Shown here: positions 54,765-63,730 of the stretch, piece by piece
How the letters are laid out: the number at the start of each line of letters is the position of its first letter
Numbering within the stretch: the first letter of the stretch is position 1
Assembly: GCF_002836745.1 (NCBI RefSeq)
Contig: NZ_PJAR01000035.1
Location: 62,001 to 126,000, forward strand
DNA length: 64,000 nucleotides
Source: Glaciecola sp. 33A
GTDB lineage: Bacteria > Pseudomonadota > Gammaproteobacteria > Enterobacterales > Alteromonadaceae
Direction of reading: 5' to 3'
Position numbers and translations under genes: made by a program
Notes under the pieces: model-generated
Told to the model about the DNA's origin: nothing
Databases searched by the model: none
What the model saw: only the letters and a program-made list of their open reading frames with translations

Positions 54765-56108
54765 ATGAAAAAGATGCTCGTAATGGAATTCAATGAGCTA
54801 AGTCCATCATTGGTAGAGCAATTTATTGATGAAGGAGTACTTCCCAATTTTGCTCTGTTGAGAGATGCTTCAATAACAATGGAAACTGAAACAGACGCTA
54901 CTGGTGAAGCTTTAAACCCTTGGGTACAGTGGTTTGATATTCATACAGGTATTGATTGGGATCAGCATAACATTAGAGGCCTCAACTCACTTAAAGACTT
55001 TGAAGGGAAATTTTTATGGGATACCTTGTCTGAAAAATTTGGTTTAAAAAACTGGATTTGTGGAAGCATGAATGCAAAGTATTCAGAGAATTTTAAAGGA
55101 CGGTTTTTGCCCGACCCTTGGTGCACTGACGTTAAGCCTTCCCACAATGATGGAATGTTGAATTACTATAAATATGTAAGCCAATCAGTTCAAAGTCATT
55201 CTGGTGCCGGTACCATCTCCCAAAGTGACTTTGCTAAGTCATTGTTTCAGCAAGGTGTCAGTTTCAAAACTTTTGTTAGTCTGCTAGGGCAATTATACCG
55301 CGAAAAAGTATTAAAAAAAGACGATTGGAAACGCGCTATGTGCCTAGATCGTATACAATTAGATGTTTTTAAACACTATTATAATAAAGAGCAACCTCAA
55401 TTTTGCACTTTCTTTTCAAACGCAGTTGCGCACTTTCAACATCATTATTGGTCAGATTTTGAACCTGAAAAATTTGGTCATATTAAAGACAAAGCAAATT
55501 CAGATAAAGCAAACGCAATTCGTGAAGCATATAAAAATACTGACTATTTAGTTGGTGAGTTGCGTGACTTAGTCGGTGAGGATACTGCCATATTGTTTAC
55601 GACAGGTCTTAGTCAAGAACCTTACGTTAAAAATGAAAGACACTATTACCATATTAAAAGTGATGTACGTTTTTTTGAAAAATTCAATATACCCCAAAAT
55701 ACGAAGTATAAGCCAATCATGGCTCAGCAATTTTACCTGGAAATGCCTGATGAAGCATCTGCGATTCAGCTAGAGGAAGAGCTTGGACATTATGTTTTGG
55801 ATAGCATGGAATATTTCCACGAAGGGGCTAATAAATTATTTATGATAAGTCGTAACAATAGAACTTTATCAGTCAGTTGCAGATGTACAAAGCTAGTAAA
55901 AAACGAAGCACTGTATTTTTCTGAAAAAAGTCCTACAGAAAAATACGTTTTTAGCGACATATTTTACCGAATGAAAGAAGCCAAGACCGGAATGCATAAT
56001 CCTGTCGGTTTGTATTGGCTCAAGTCTAGAGAGGAAAGCTTGCAAACGCACAAAAATCGAGTTAGACCGAGTCAAATTCATCATGATATTGTTGAGTTTT
56101 TTACGTAA
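54765..56108 (+). CDS. alkaline-phosphatase-superfamily-like protein, active site altered
   Basis: 447 aa. The N-terminus MLVMEFNELSPSLVEQFIDEGVLPNFALLRD aligns by eye to AP-superfamily phosphodiesterases (GLDGATPDLLERLIAEGKLPN type), but the metal-binding DG is replaced (EFNE) and the Ser/Thr nucleophile region (usually AWTSFLTGxxPGKHGI) reads NPWVQWFDIHTGIDWDQHNI. Later AVAHFQHHYW and ILFTTGLSQEPYV occupy the places of metal ligands. It may be inactive or act on another bond. Transferases and the amidotransferase precede it. No signal peptide. Confidence 0.55.
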   Translation: MKKMLVMEFNELSPSLVEQFIDEGVLPNFALLRDASITMETETDATGEALNPWVQWFDIHTGIDWDQHNIRGLNSLKDFEGKFLWDTLSEKFGLKNWICGSMNAKYSENFKGRFLPDPWCTDVKPSHNDGMLNYYKYVSQSVQSHSGAGTISQSDFAKSLFQQGVSFKTFVSLLGQLYREKVLKKDDWKRAMCLDRIQLDVFKHYYNKEQPQFCTFFSNAVAHFQHHYWSDFEPEKFGHIKDKANSDKANAIREAYKNTDYLVGELRDLVGEDTAILFTTGLSQEPYVKNERHYYHIKSDVRFFEKFNIPQNTKYKPIMAQQFYLEMPDEASAIQLEEELGHYVLDSMEYFHEGANKLFMISRNNRTLSVSCRCTKLVKNEALYFSEKSPTEKYVFSDIFYRMKEAKTGMHNPVGLYWLKSREESLQTHKNRVRPSQIHHDIVEFFT

Positions 56109-56486
56109 TGAGATAAAAAAGCAAGATTGTTTAAATTAAATTTTTTATTACAACAATATACCGATCGAAATACGCTACAACTATTAGGATTTAACGGAAG
56201 TTGGTGCTCAAATGCGAATGTTATTGTGAGAGAGTTGAATTAAATTGGATAAACGCAGAGCGAGCGATATCATTTATTTGAGGTTTACATTGCTCACATG
56301 GCAACAATTGCTCGATATTTGACTCAGGTTTGCTGAGCTGTGGAATGATAACTGCTTCTTGAACTGTGAAAAAAGAGCGCGCAGAAATCGCTCTCACGGC
56401 AATACTTATTTGGTAGAAGTTTGCTTTGCTCAAGCTAATTGAATAGCGCACCCACTTTTCATGGCCTCTCCTCACCATCACGATAG
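56109..56486. other. gap with a doubtful minus-strand frame
   Basis: The 86-codon minus frame 56221-56481 (RGHEKWVRYSISLSKANF..., ending FIQFNSTLSQ) has protein-like composition but no clear ribosome site and no recognised family. I leave it uncertain. An AT-rich weak hairpin follows the previous gene at about 56112-56150. Confidence 0.3.
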
Positions 56487-56729
56487 CTATATTTAATTAA
56501 AAACGATATTGCAACTGCAAGGGAAATAAGGCTAGTTTTTGTTTACTTACCGGACACGTTAAATGTGGTTAAACCGTCAAGAGTCCGTATCACACAAGAG
56601 CATATCACACAAGATATTTCGGCACATGTAAAATATTGCAATCTGAACCGATTGCTTTGGTCAAACGGCGATCAATCATTCATTGAGTATGAGAACTCCT
56701 TTAGGAAAGTGGATGGTTTGGTATTTTAG
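56487..56729 (+). pseudogene. 81-codon open remnant without start codon
   Basis: Open frame from just after a TAG (56484) to TAG 56729: IKNDIATAREIRLVFVYLPD, TLNVVKPSRVRITQEHITQ, CNLNRLLWSNGD, ending VDGLVF. There is no usable ATG; a GTG at about 56568 would give only some 54 aa. The LVFVYLPD stretch is reminiscent of SGNH-type hydrolases of polysaccharide loci, but this is too short to assign. Probably the 3' end of a lost gene. Confidence 0.3.
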
Positions 56730-56948
56730 CAAGGCAGCGCGAGCGCCCAAGGTAATTGACAATTAATAAATTATTCCGCAAACTAACACTGTATTTTAAG
56801 AGTCGCATGTTAAACGACGGTGATTGATTATAGAAATGCCGCTAGAATACTTTTTGAGTGGGTTTAAGCAGAGAAACCTATTACATAGAACAGAGTAATA
56901 TCTTTTCCTAAAGCTTAATGATAAGTATTAAAATTGGATTAATATGTA

Positions 56949-57830
56949 ATGATCAGCCAGATAAAAATCATGCTTCAGAAAGTATATCGCTTTCGGTACT
57001 ACTTGAATAACTACTTTTCGTATAGTTCTATTTTGGATGAAGAATCAAATATTCTGGTGTCTTTAACCAGCTATCAACATAGAGTTAACTCGGTTGCTGT
57101 TACTATTGAATCAATTGCATTGGGGAGTTCCAAGCCCAAAAGAATAGTCCTTTGGTTAAGTCATTATGATCTGAGAAACATACCAAAATCTCTGCAACGA
57201 TTACAAAAGAGAGGATTAGAAATTATTGCATATGAGGATATTAAAAGTTACACAAAATTAGTACCTGTTGCGTCCTTAGAGAATAGATTAAATGGCATCG
57301 AGTTTATAACCACTATAGATGACGACGTTATATACCCTAAAAATTTGCTGAGCATCTTTTGTGAAGTTATAAAGTCAAAAAGCAATATAATATACTCACA
57401 ACGAGCTAGAAAAATAGATTTTAAAAATGGAAAAATAGATTTTTATAATTCATTGCCATTGATAGGACCAAAAGACGACGTTCCAAGTCGCTTGATCATT
57501 CCTACGGGTGTTGGCGGTGTGTGTTATCCGGTCAACTTTATAGATACGATAGTCAAATATGGTGATCGATTCAAAGAGCTAGCACCGCATCAAGATGATA
57601 TTTGGTTTTGGGCAATTGCATCAATCGATAAATATCAACAAATCTTTGTGTATAACAAGGCAATGAAAGAGAGTAAGATGAAGTATGTACCAGGCAGTCA
57701 AAGTAAGGCTCTTTGGCATACTAATCAGGCTTTAAAGTCTGAAAGTATCGAAGGTGAAACTCTAAATGACTTAGCAATTGAGAATTGTATAAGCGAATTT
57801 GGATTACGACTAAATAAAGACGAACAGTAA
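56949..57830 (+). CDS. putative glycosyltransferase (GT-A type)
   Basis: 293 aa. NILVSLTSYQHRVNSVAVTIESI at the N-terminus, SSKPKRIVLWL, and the metal-binding ITTIDDDVIYPKNLL (about residues 117-131), later VGGVCYPVNFID and APHQDDIWFWAIA. The pattern is that of a small glycosyltransferase family common in capsule loci. Alone between two gaps; may be transcribed with the next gene. Donor not predictable. Confidence 0.82.
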   Translation: MISQIKIMLQKVYRFRYYLNNYFSYSSILDEESNILVSLTSYQHRVNSVAVTIESIALGSSKPKRIVLWLSHYDLRNIPKSLQRLQKRGLEIIAYEDIKSYTKLVPVASLENRLNGIEFITTIDDDVIYPKNLLSIFCEVIKSKSNIIYSQRARKIDFKNGKIDFYNSLPLIGPKDDVPSRLIIPTGVGGVCYPVNFIDTIVKYGDRFKELAPHQDDIWFWAIASIDKYQQIFVYNKAMKESKMKYVPGSQSKALWHTNQALKSESIEGETLNDLAIENCISEFGLRLNKDEQ

Positions 57831-58001
57831 TGAGGGTGTTGTATAACTGTGAAGTGGCGTAGTTAATTTGGCCACCTATTAAGAGATTGGTATGCTACTA
57901 GCATGTCAATATTAGGTATCCAAGATAGGTAAAAAACAAGACGGATATTTGGTCATGAATTCAAATTAGGAACACTTTGGTGTTTTTCAAATTTACCACT
58001 T
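57831..58001. other. short gap with hairpin
   Basis: AAGTGGC and GCCACCT (about 57850-57876) can form a 7-bp stem with one mismatch after the preceding gene; no T-run follows, so it is not a convincing terminator. Otherwise nothing seen. Confidence 0.35.
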
Positions 58002-58175
58002 ATGATTAAAATAGCGTCGATTAACAATATTTTTGAGAATAAGAATTTTATTTCGTTGAGTAAAGTTCTCTTACATCGATATCGTTCTCGTGGTTCTTTG
58101 AATATTAATAAATTCCATTTTTTAATATTTATATACACAGCTATTGGCTTAAAGAAAGGAGAACTCGTGATTTGA
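58002..58175 (+). CDS. 57-aa small ORF or gene remnant coupled to the next transferase
   Basis: ATG 58002 gives MIKIASINNIFENKNFISLS, LLHRYRSRGSLNINKFHFLI and ends GLKKGELVI. Its TGA overlaps the TTG start of the following gene (TTGA), and its last codons contain that gene's ribosome site, as in translationally coupled genes. The frame is open further upstream to about 57930, with protein-like sequence, so it may be the C-terminus of a broken larger gene. No ribosome site at 58002 and no family recognised. Confidence 0.35.
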   Translation: MIKIASINNIFENKNFISLSKVLLHRYRSRGSLNINKFHFLIFIYTAIGLKKGELVI

Positions 58176-59164
58176 ATTCCGTAGCAGTTGTAACGAGAGC
58201 ATATGATGCTGAGGCACCTTATATTGTGTCGTTTATTGAGCACTATATGCGTTTAGGCGTAACTGAGTTTCATATTGTTGTGCCTTATCAAAATCCTTAC
58301 GATTATTTGAAAGTCATATGTAATAATATTTCGAATATTAATTTACATTTAGAAATAGAACCTTCTAATTTGTTAGAAGGTGTTCAAAAAATAGCACTTC
58401 CTTATGTCAAATCCTCGCATATCTTAAGTGTGGATGTTGATGAGTATCTGCACGTTGATAAAAAATACTTTGAAACATTGCTAGCTCACGATTATGTCAA
58501 ACTCAATTGGATTATTGCACCCTATTTAAATCTTCCCTCGGATACAGTTTATGGCTTTCATGATAAACAATGCAAGTACCTGATAAAAAAAGATATTTGC
58601 CATTCATTTAGGGATCATGAGTGTATCACGACGGTACCTACTCAACCTTATGAATCCGAAATCCCATTGATTCATTATGTCTATCGCTCATTCTATGATT
58701 TGATTTTAAAATGTGCATTAAGTAACTATGGAGATTATCAATCAACCTTATCAAACCAATTTAGTCTGGGTGTTACGGATTGTAAAAAATTACCATTAAA
58801 ATTTAAGATGTTGGCTATCTATAAAAGAATTGTTAACGCCAGTGAACCATTTGTAGTTCCTAATTATTGTAAAATAGATGTGGAACTTGAACTAGCTATT
58901 ATCAAGGATGCGGTTATGTTTGAGCAGCTCTCAGAGCTATCATCCGCATTAGAGCGATATGCTAGTCGCTTAAACCTGGCAAAATTCATTAAAGAGATCA
59001 GAAAACATACCGCATATAAAGAACTGGGCAGATTGCCTCACTCTTGGTTAGCTAAAATTGCTGACAATTGTTTAGAAGTAGAACTAGAACCAAAGAGTTG
59101 GATTAAATCCAAGAAAAACGCCTCTTCGTGGAAAAATTTAATGATTAAATTGAAGAAAAGTTAG
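58172..59164 (+). CDS. glycosyltransferase, GT92/GT2-like
   Basis: 330 aa from a TTG with AAAGGAG about 11 nt upstream. VVTRAYDAEAPYIVSFIEHYMRLGVTEFHIV at the N-terminus and the DxDEY-type motif LSVDVDEYLHV (about residues 88-98) define this GT-A group. The C-terminal third (about 215-330) is helical and lysine-rich. It would act in the cytosol on the repeat unit. Strand changes after this gene. Confidence 0.83.
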   Translation: MNSVAVVTRAYDAEAPYIVSFIEHYMRLGVTEFHIVVPYQNPYDYLKVICNNISNINLHLEIEPSNLLEGVQKIALPYVKSSHILSVDVDEYLHVDKKYFETLLAHDYVKLNWIIAPYLNLPSDTVYGFHDKQCKYLIKKDICHSFRDHECITTVPTQPYESEIPLIHYVYRSFYDLILKCALSNYGDYQSTLSNQFSLGVTDCKKLPLKFKMLAIYKRIVNASEPFVVPNYCKIDVELELAIIKDAVMFEQLSELSSALERYASRLNLAKFIKEIRKHTAYKELGRLPHSWLAKIADNCLEVELEPKSWIKSKKNASSWKNLMIKLKKS

Positions 59165-59388
59165 TTAATAAGCTTACGTATAGTGACCTGGTTCAGTTAC
59201 CGTAAGTCAGTTTAACGACGTAAGCGTCCAGCAAACGAAAAAATGGTATAATTAGCCACCATCAAGGTATCAAAAAGTGGGTGATGCCAATTTATAACGG
59301 GCCTAAGGCGATGGTTACGGGGAACGCCTCGAGAAGTACATTAACTAATGGCAGTTACACAGAATCTGTTACAGGTTCACATATTCTG

Positions 59389-60720
59389 TTAAAGCTTCGT
59401 TAAACATTCCTTGATGTTTTCTATATCATCATCAAACCTTCTATCATTTTGATTATCGAAATATGTCATCCCGTGAAGTTCATTAGTTTTAATCACAATT
59501 CCCTGAAATGAGCACTCAGCAGAGCATTCAGACATTACAGTATTTATTGAGTCTTGTAGTATCTCAGTTGCTTTTATACATGTATGATTTTTCATAACAT
59601 ATTGCCGCGGTGAGAACTTATCTCTATTTTCTAAAACATACATAATATCCTCAGCTAGTTTATCCTCTGTTGACCAATAACCGGTATGATCATTAACGTA
59701 TGAATACTTTTGCCCATAATTAAAGCCGTCCCTTATAATACAAGGGATATCGCAAAACATCCCTTCGATAATACTTCGGTTCAATCCTTCAAACCTAGAC
59801 CACAATAGATTAACTTTCGAACGAGAGTATAGCGCACTCACCTCCATCGGCGATATCCATTCATAAAACGTAAGGTTTTCCGCCAGATTATAGTGGTTTG
59901 CTATTTCTTTAACGTCATTTATTGTTAGGTCATGGGGATATCCGACAAGTGCAACCTTAAGGTGAGGTAGTACTCGCTTAACTTTGGACAATGCTTTAAA
60001 AATATCTTGATGGCGCTTGAATTTAGCCCAGCCAGATACAACTACTATGTCAATATCTTTTTCAGTTTCAGCCTTGGGCTTGAAAATCTCATGATTAACC
60101 CACCAATTTGAACTCAACTTAACTGGAACAAGATTACTATTAAGAGCGTCCAAAAAATTGAAGTCTCTATTTTCATATGCCATTACAAACACAGGTTCGG
60201 TTAAGCTTGTGTAACATAAAATCCCAGTATCACATGTTCCAGCCCAACTAGGCTCCAAAACTATATGATATCGACTAGAAAATTCATTCATGTCAAAGAA
60301 CTTAAACATTAGTGAAAAGTAATATGAATATTTAATTATAACTACTCCTTTTTGATGGTTGCTTGGACTTTTAACAATTAAGCAAACGCCATCAAAGAGG
60401 GCCAATGGATCCTCAAAAAAACGTTTCATATTATCTAAAGGAACGATCCTTTCCTTTATATCTGTAATGAACTTATTTTTCAGACCTTTAGAATTTAAAA
60501 CAAACTTTTTAACCAAAAAAATGACAACTTTTTCACTACCGAACCAGCCACTTCGATGCACTTGACATAATGTTTCAATATATTCAAGCTCTTTTCCTCT
60601 AAGTAAAAGAATTAGGGCCTTTGTTAAAAATAGGCTGACGAACAGAAGTTGCAATAATGGCATATCATGTTTGAGAGCTTCTATTATTTTGGCTTTTAAT
60701 ATATAACTTTTTACATTCAC
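59389..60720 (-). CDS. glycosyltransferase, GT4-like, long form
   Basis: 443 aa. The N-terminal ~180 residues are unusual; a hydrophobic stretch (PLLQLLFVSLFLTKALILLL, about 21-40) may contact the membrane. The C-terminal half has the GT-B donor domain: DIVVVSGWAKFKRHQDIFKAL, VALVGYPHD and LLWSRFEGLNRSIIEGMFCDIPCI (E..N.S.IEG). ATG 60720; convergent with the preceding transferase and 160 bp downstream of the polymerase. Confidence 0.82.
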   Translation of the reverse strand: MNVKSYILKAKIIEALKHDMPLLQLLFVSLFLTKALILLLRGKELEYIETLCQVHRSGWFGSEKVVIFLVKKFVLNSKGLKNKFITDIKERIVPLDNMKRFFEDPLALFDGVCLIVKSPSNHQKGVVIIKYSYYFSLMFKFFDMNEFSSRYHIVLEPSWAGTCDTGILCYTSLTEPVFVMAYENRDFNFLDALNSNLVPVKLSSNWWVNHEIFKPKAETEKDIDIVVVSGWAKFKRHQDIFKALSKVKRVLPHLKVALVGYPHDLTINDVKEIANHYNLAENLTFYEWISPMEVSALYSRSKVNLLWSRFEGLNRSIIEGMFCDIPCIIRDGFNYGQKYSYVNDHTGYWSTEDKLAEDIMYVLENRDKFSPRQYVMKNHTCIKATEILQDSINTVMSECSAECSFQGIVIKTNELHGMTYFDNQNDRRFDDDIENIKECLTKL

Positions 60721-60880
60721 ATTACATTCCTAGAACTACATGGCACAGTTTTAACCCTTCCTTAACTTTTTATAATTGCATACAACACGTTTACTGCGAA
60801 GTATATTTCCACTTTGTTCATTTTTGTCTAATTGTCATTGTTTCTACGCGATATATTTTGAATTTGCTGTAACGTAAATA

Positions 60881-62212
60881 TTATCTTGTTGCCGGAGGTT
60901 CGCCCCTTATTGCAAGATCACTTTTCAGAACGAAAATATTGTATGCAATTGCAGTGTAGAGAATACACCAATATAATATTTCTGCCCTAAACCTATTTAA
61001 AAATGTCATCGATATTACAAAGCAAGAAAGTGCGCATCCTATAGCTAACACTTTGAAATATTGTTCAATTTGCTTTTCTTCTTTTAGTTTTTTCATTGTT
61101 CTAAAAATAGTGACAAACGAATACAATATCATACCTACAAAGCTAATAAATCCCAAATAACCAATTTCACTTAATACTTCAAACCATGTGGAATGTACCG
61201 CTCTATTCCTGCTTCCACCGGTATCTTGGACAGCGTCACTAATGTAAATGGGCGAATAATAGATAAACCCTGAAGCTCCGGCTCCAAAAGGGTGATCCTT
61301 TGCCATTTTGATGGCCGCCAGCCAAAAATAAACACGCGTTGAGCCTGACTCCTGCTCTGCTGCGCTTTCAACATCCTGAGTTTTTATTGTTCCCATTCTC
61401 TCCCAAAAAGCACTATCGGCTACTACAGAAAGGCCAATTAAGCCTATAAAAACTAGTGCAACAACACCTGATTTTTGATTTTTACGCTGTAATTTAGAAA
61501 AATACAATATCCAAATAAAAACGGTTAAGCCAAATAATACACCTAAAAAAGCCCCTCTACTCCCAATTTGAACTAGTGAATTAGCTAAGTAAATACCAAT
61601 AATGCCAAAAAAGAGCTTTGCCCACCATTTCGGTTTACACCATAAATAATACAAACAAATAATAACTGCTGGCGCAAGGGCCGCACCAAGTCCATTAGCG
61701 TCTGGTGAATCAACCATACCCGCACCTTCAAATCTACCATTCGTTGTTCTACCAAATTGAGACACGTAATACCCCATATAACCAGCAAAAGTTACGTAAC
61801 CAATCAAGATAATGTCTAGGTGCTCTTCAGTTCTAACAAGTTTATATATAATTGTTACTAAAACCGTGACAGTGAGGATGGCATCGAAAGCAATAGCGTG
61901 AACATCCGGAAGAATTGCATAAAACGATGCGACAAAGTAAAGAAAAGCTGTAAAATACATAAACATAAATTGCGGTATTGCAACTAACTTATTTTCTGAT
62001 AATTTCGTCCAATTGATGATCGTTATAACGAGTAATGTAAGCACGATATAAAATGAATAACTGATATCGGGAATATAGCTTCCCCACCACTTGGTATTTG
62101 GGTTGAAGAAGTAGTATGCCTGATATAACACAAAGAGATAAACTGCGCTTTGGCGGATTGCTAAAGTTATAGTGGTACAAAAGGTTAGTACAAAAAACAA
62201 AACACTAAGCAT
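60881..62212 (-). CDS. O-antigen ligase/polymerase-like membrane protein (XrtA type)
   Basis: 443 aa, 10-12 membrane helices. It has the Wzy/WaaL-like large periplasmic loop with SRGAFLGVLFGL, ESGSTRVYFWLAAIKMAKDHPFGAGASGF and RAVHSTWFEVLSEIGYLGF. The NPNTKWWGSYIPDISYSF segment near the N-terminus is characteristic of the putative O-glycosylation ligase of exosortase-A systems (TIGR03097 by memory). It polymerises or ligates repeat units in the periplasm. Confidence 0.88.
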   Translation of the reverse strand: MLSVLFFVLTFCTTITLAIRQSAVYLFVLYQAYYFFNPNTKWWGSYIPDISYSFYIVLTLLVITIINWTKLSENKLVAIPQFMFMYFTAFLYFVASFYAILPDVHAIAFDAILTVTVLVTIIYKLVRTEEHLDIILIGYVTFAGYMGYYVSQFGRTTNGRFEGAGMVDSPDANGLGAALAPAVIICLYYLWCKPKWWAKLFFGIIGIYLANSLVQIGSRGAFLGVLFGLTVFIWILYFSKLQRKNQKSGVVALVFIGLIGLSVVADSAFWERMGTIKTQDVESAAEQESGSTRVYFWLAAIKMAKDHPFGAGASGFIYYSPIYISDAVQDTGGSRNRAVHSTWFEVLSEIGYLGFISFVGMILYSFVTIFRTMKKLKEEKQIEQYFKVLAIGCALSCFVISMTFLNRFRAEILYWCILYTAIAYNIFVLKSDLAIRGEPPATR

Positions 62213-62370
62213 TTAGATGAGCCCTTTGGTAGGAGATATATTTTTTGAAAAAGCGTCTTTCTTAAGTAGTTTCATTTTTCAGCATCTAGCCTTTTAAAAA
62301 AGCGTTAAAAATTAATGGCAATGCGGTTTGCTAGTTATTTTTTAAAATTCAATACAATCTGCGTCTTGTC

Positions 62371-63180
62371 CTAGTTATATATCTTAAACCTAGCGTAAGT
62401 CTTCTCTAAAAGTCTTTCTGCTAAACAGATTGTTTGAGCCCAAGAATTAATCAAATACGAGGTTAAAAAATATGGTGTGAGCGTTTTTTTTGTTTGGGTT
62501 ATATATTTTAGATAGTTTATGCTTACATACTCAATGCTCTGAGTTCCCTGATTTTCATCAACAAAATTACTTATCTCGTCAAAATATTCTTTAGAATGCC
62601 ATTTAGTTAATTGAGTTAAATTAGGGATTACCAAACCACGTTTCTCAAAATACTCAGCACTATACGAACACAAATCCATAGCAAATGGAATTCTATTATA
62701 AATATATTGCTGAGCTTTGGTCGGGGGCTTTTTGGCGTATGCAAAACTATCACTTTTTGCATCAAAAGCCCCCTTGCAACTGGCCATGTATTGTTCTTGC
62801 CTCTCAGCAGTCCATTGTTGTAACTTATAACCGTTTAGGTACCAGTCTGAGTCATGTTGCTGAATATTAGGATTTATGATATTTGATTTTAAAAATTTAA
62901 GTCTACTGGTAATGTTTTCTAAATCGGTTAAGACTTTTAAAGGATACACTAATTCGATATTGTCTAAGGACTGCATTAGTGCAGGTAAGTACTCAATATG
63001 CCCAATCCATAAAATGTAGCCATCTTCAATAAAGCCCCTATTTTTACTTAACGAATGTTTTAAATGGTGATCTACTTCATAGAACGAACTGCAATACATT
63101 TTGAGTAATGACTTTAACCTTAAGTTATGCAAAAACACATCATCGAGACACATTAGTTTAGCTCTTTCTTTTTTTATCAT
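62371..63180 (-). CDS. protein of unknown function in the polysaccharide locus
   Basis: 269 aa. No signal peptide or helices. Segments such as MCLDDVFLHNLRLKSLLKMY, DGYILWIGHIEYLPALMQSL, LNGYKLQQWTAERQEQYM and AYAKKPPTKAQQYIYNRIPF are not diagnostic for me; sulfotransferases of such loci sometimes end in a similar helical part, but no PAPS motif is visible. An in-frame ATG at residue 10 is an alternative start. Last complete gene before the palindrome region. Confidence 0.6.
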   Translation of the reverse strand: MIKKERAKLMCLDDVFLHNLRLKSLLKMYCSSFYEVDHHLKHSLSKNRGFIEDGYILWIGHIEYLPALMQSLDNIELVYPLKVLTDLENITSRLKFLKSNIINPNIQQHDSDWYLNGYKLQQWTAERQEQYMASCKGAFDAKSDSFAYAKKPPTKAQQYIYNRIPFAMDLCSYSAEYFEKRGLVIPNLTQLTKWHSKEYFDEISNFVDENQGTQSIEYVSINYLKYITQTKKTLTPYFLTSYLINSWAQTICLAERLLEKTYARFKIYN

Positions 63181-63486
63181 TTTTTCGTGATAAAAATAGT
63201 CTATCGGAAAATACTATATTTTTTCTGTTTTTCTTTGCTTTAAAAGCTATGATAACGAAGGTAAAATTTTAAATATTAAGATATGAGCCGTTTTCATATC
63301 ATTATCAAAGCCTTTAGAACAACACCGAAACCAAACCTTTTTTTGCATATGATCTGCTATGTCCTGGCCGACCCATGCCGTTGATGGTAGTCAAATCATC
63401 GGACAAAATGCAGCGCCGCACAGCCTGTACTCTCGATATTTTTTTACTACCTCCCTAAGACTATTTCATTCACCTCACATCCATAC

Positions 63487-63521
63487 TTTAGTTATCCATA
63501 CTTTAAGTATGGATAACTAAA
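63487..63521. promoter_or_regulatory. 35-bp perfect palindrome
   Basis: TTTAGTTATCCATACTT (63487-63503), one central T, then its exact reverse complement (63505-63521). An extra direct copy of TCCATACTTTA precedes it (about 63479-63489). No T-tract follows, so an operator or cruciform site is as likely as a terminator. It sits between two minus-strand genes. Confidence 0.6.
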
Positions 63522-63730
63522 TGTCAATACAGTTAAAAAAATTGCCTACGTAGACACATTTTTTATTTTAGCAAGCTTTACTATAGTAAATACGAATCTA
63601 ATATCATCTTTTCGTTCAAATGCGCGTCGCACTAATTTCCGGTATTTCAAATAATACTTTGCTTAAAACTGTGTGGTAGTGCCATTAAAAAAATTCCAAT
63701 CTTTGTTTATCCTAATAGGATTGTTGCGCC

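Noticed and set aside
56221-56481. 86-codon minus frame after the AP-like gene
   Set aside because: Plausible composition but no ribosome site, no family, adjacent to remnants; kept only as a note.
59165-59388. Possible IS-like sequence between convergent transferases
   Set aside because: Some similarity in feel to the 57.85-kb gap (GCCACC words), but no inverted ends or transposase fragment could be established.
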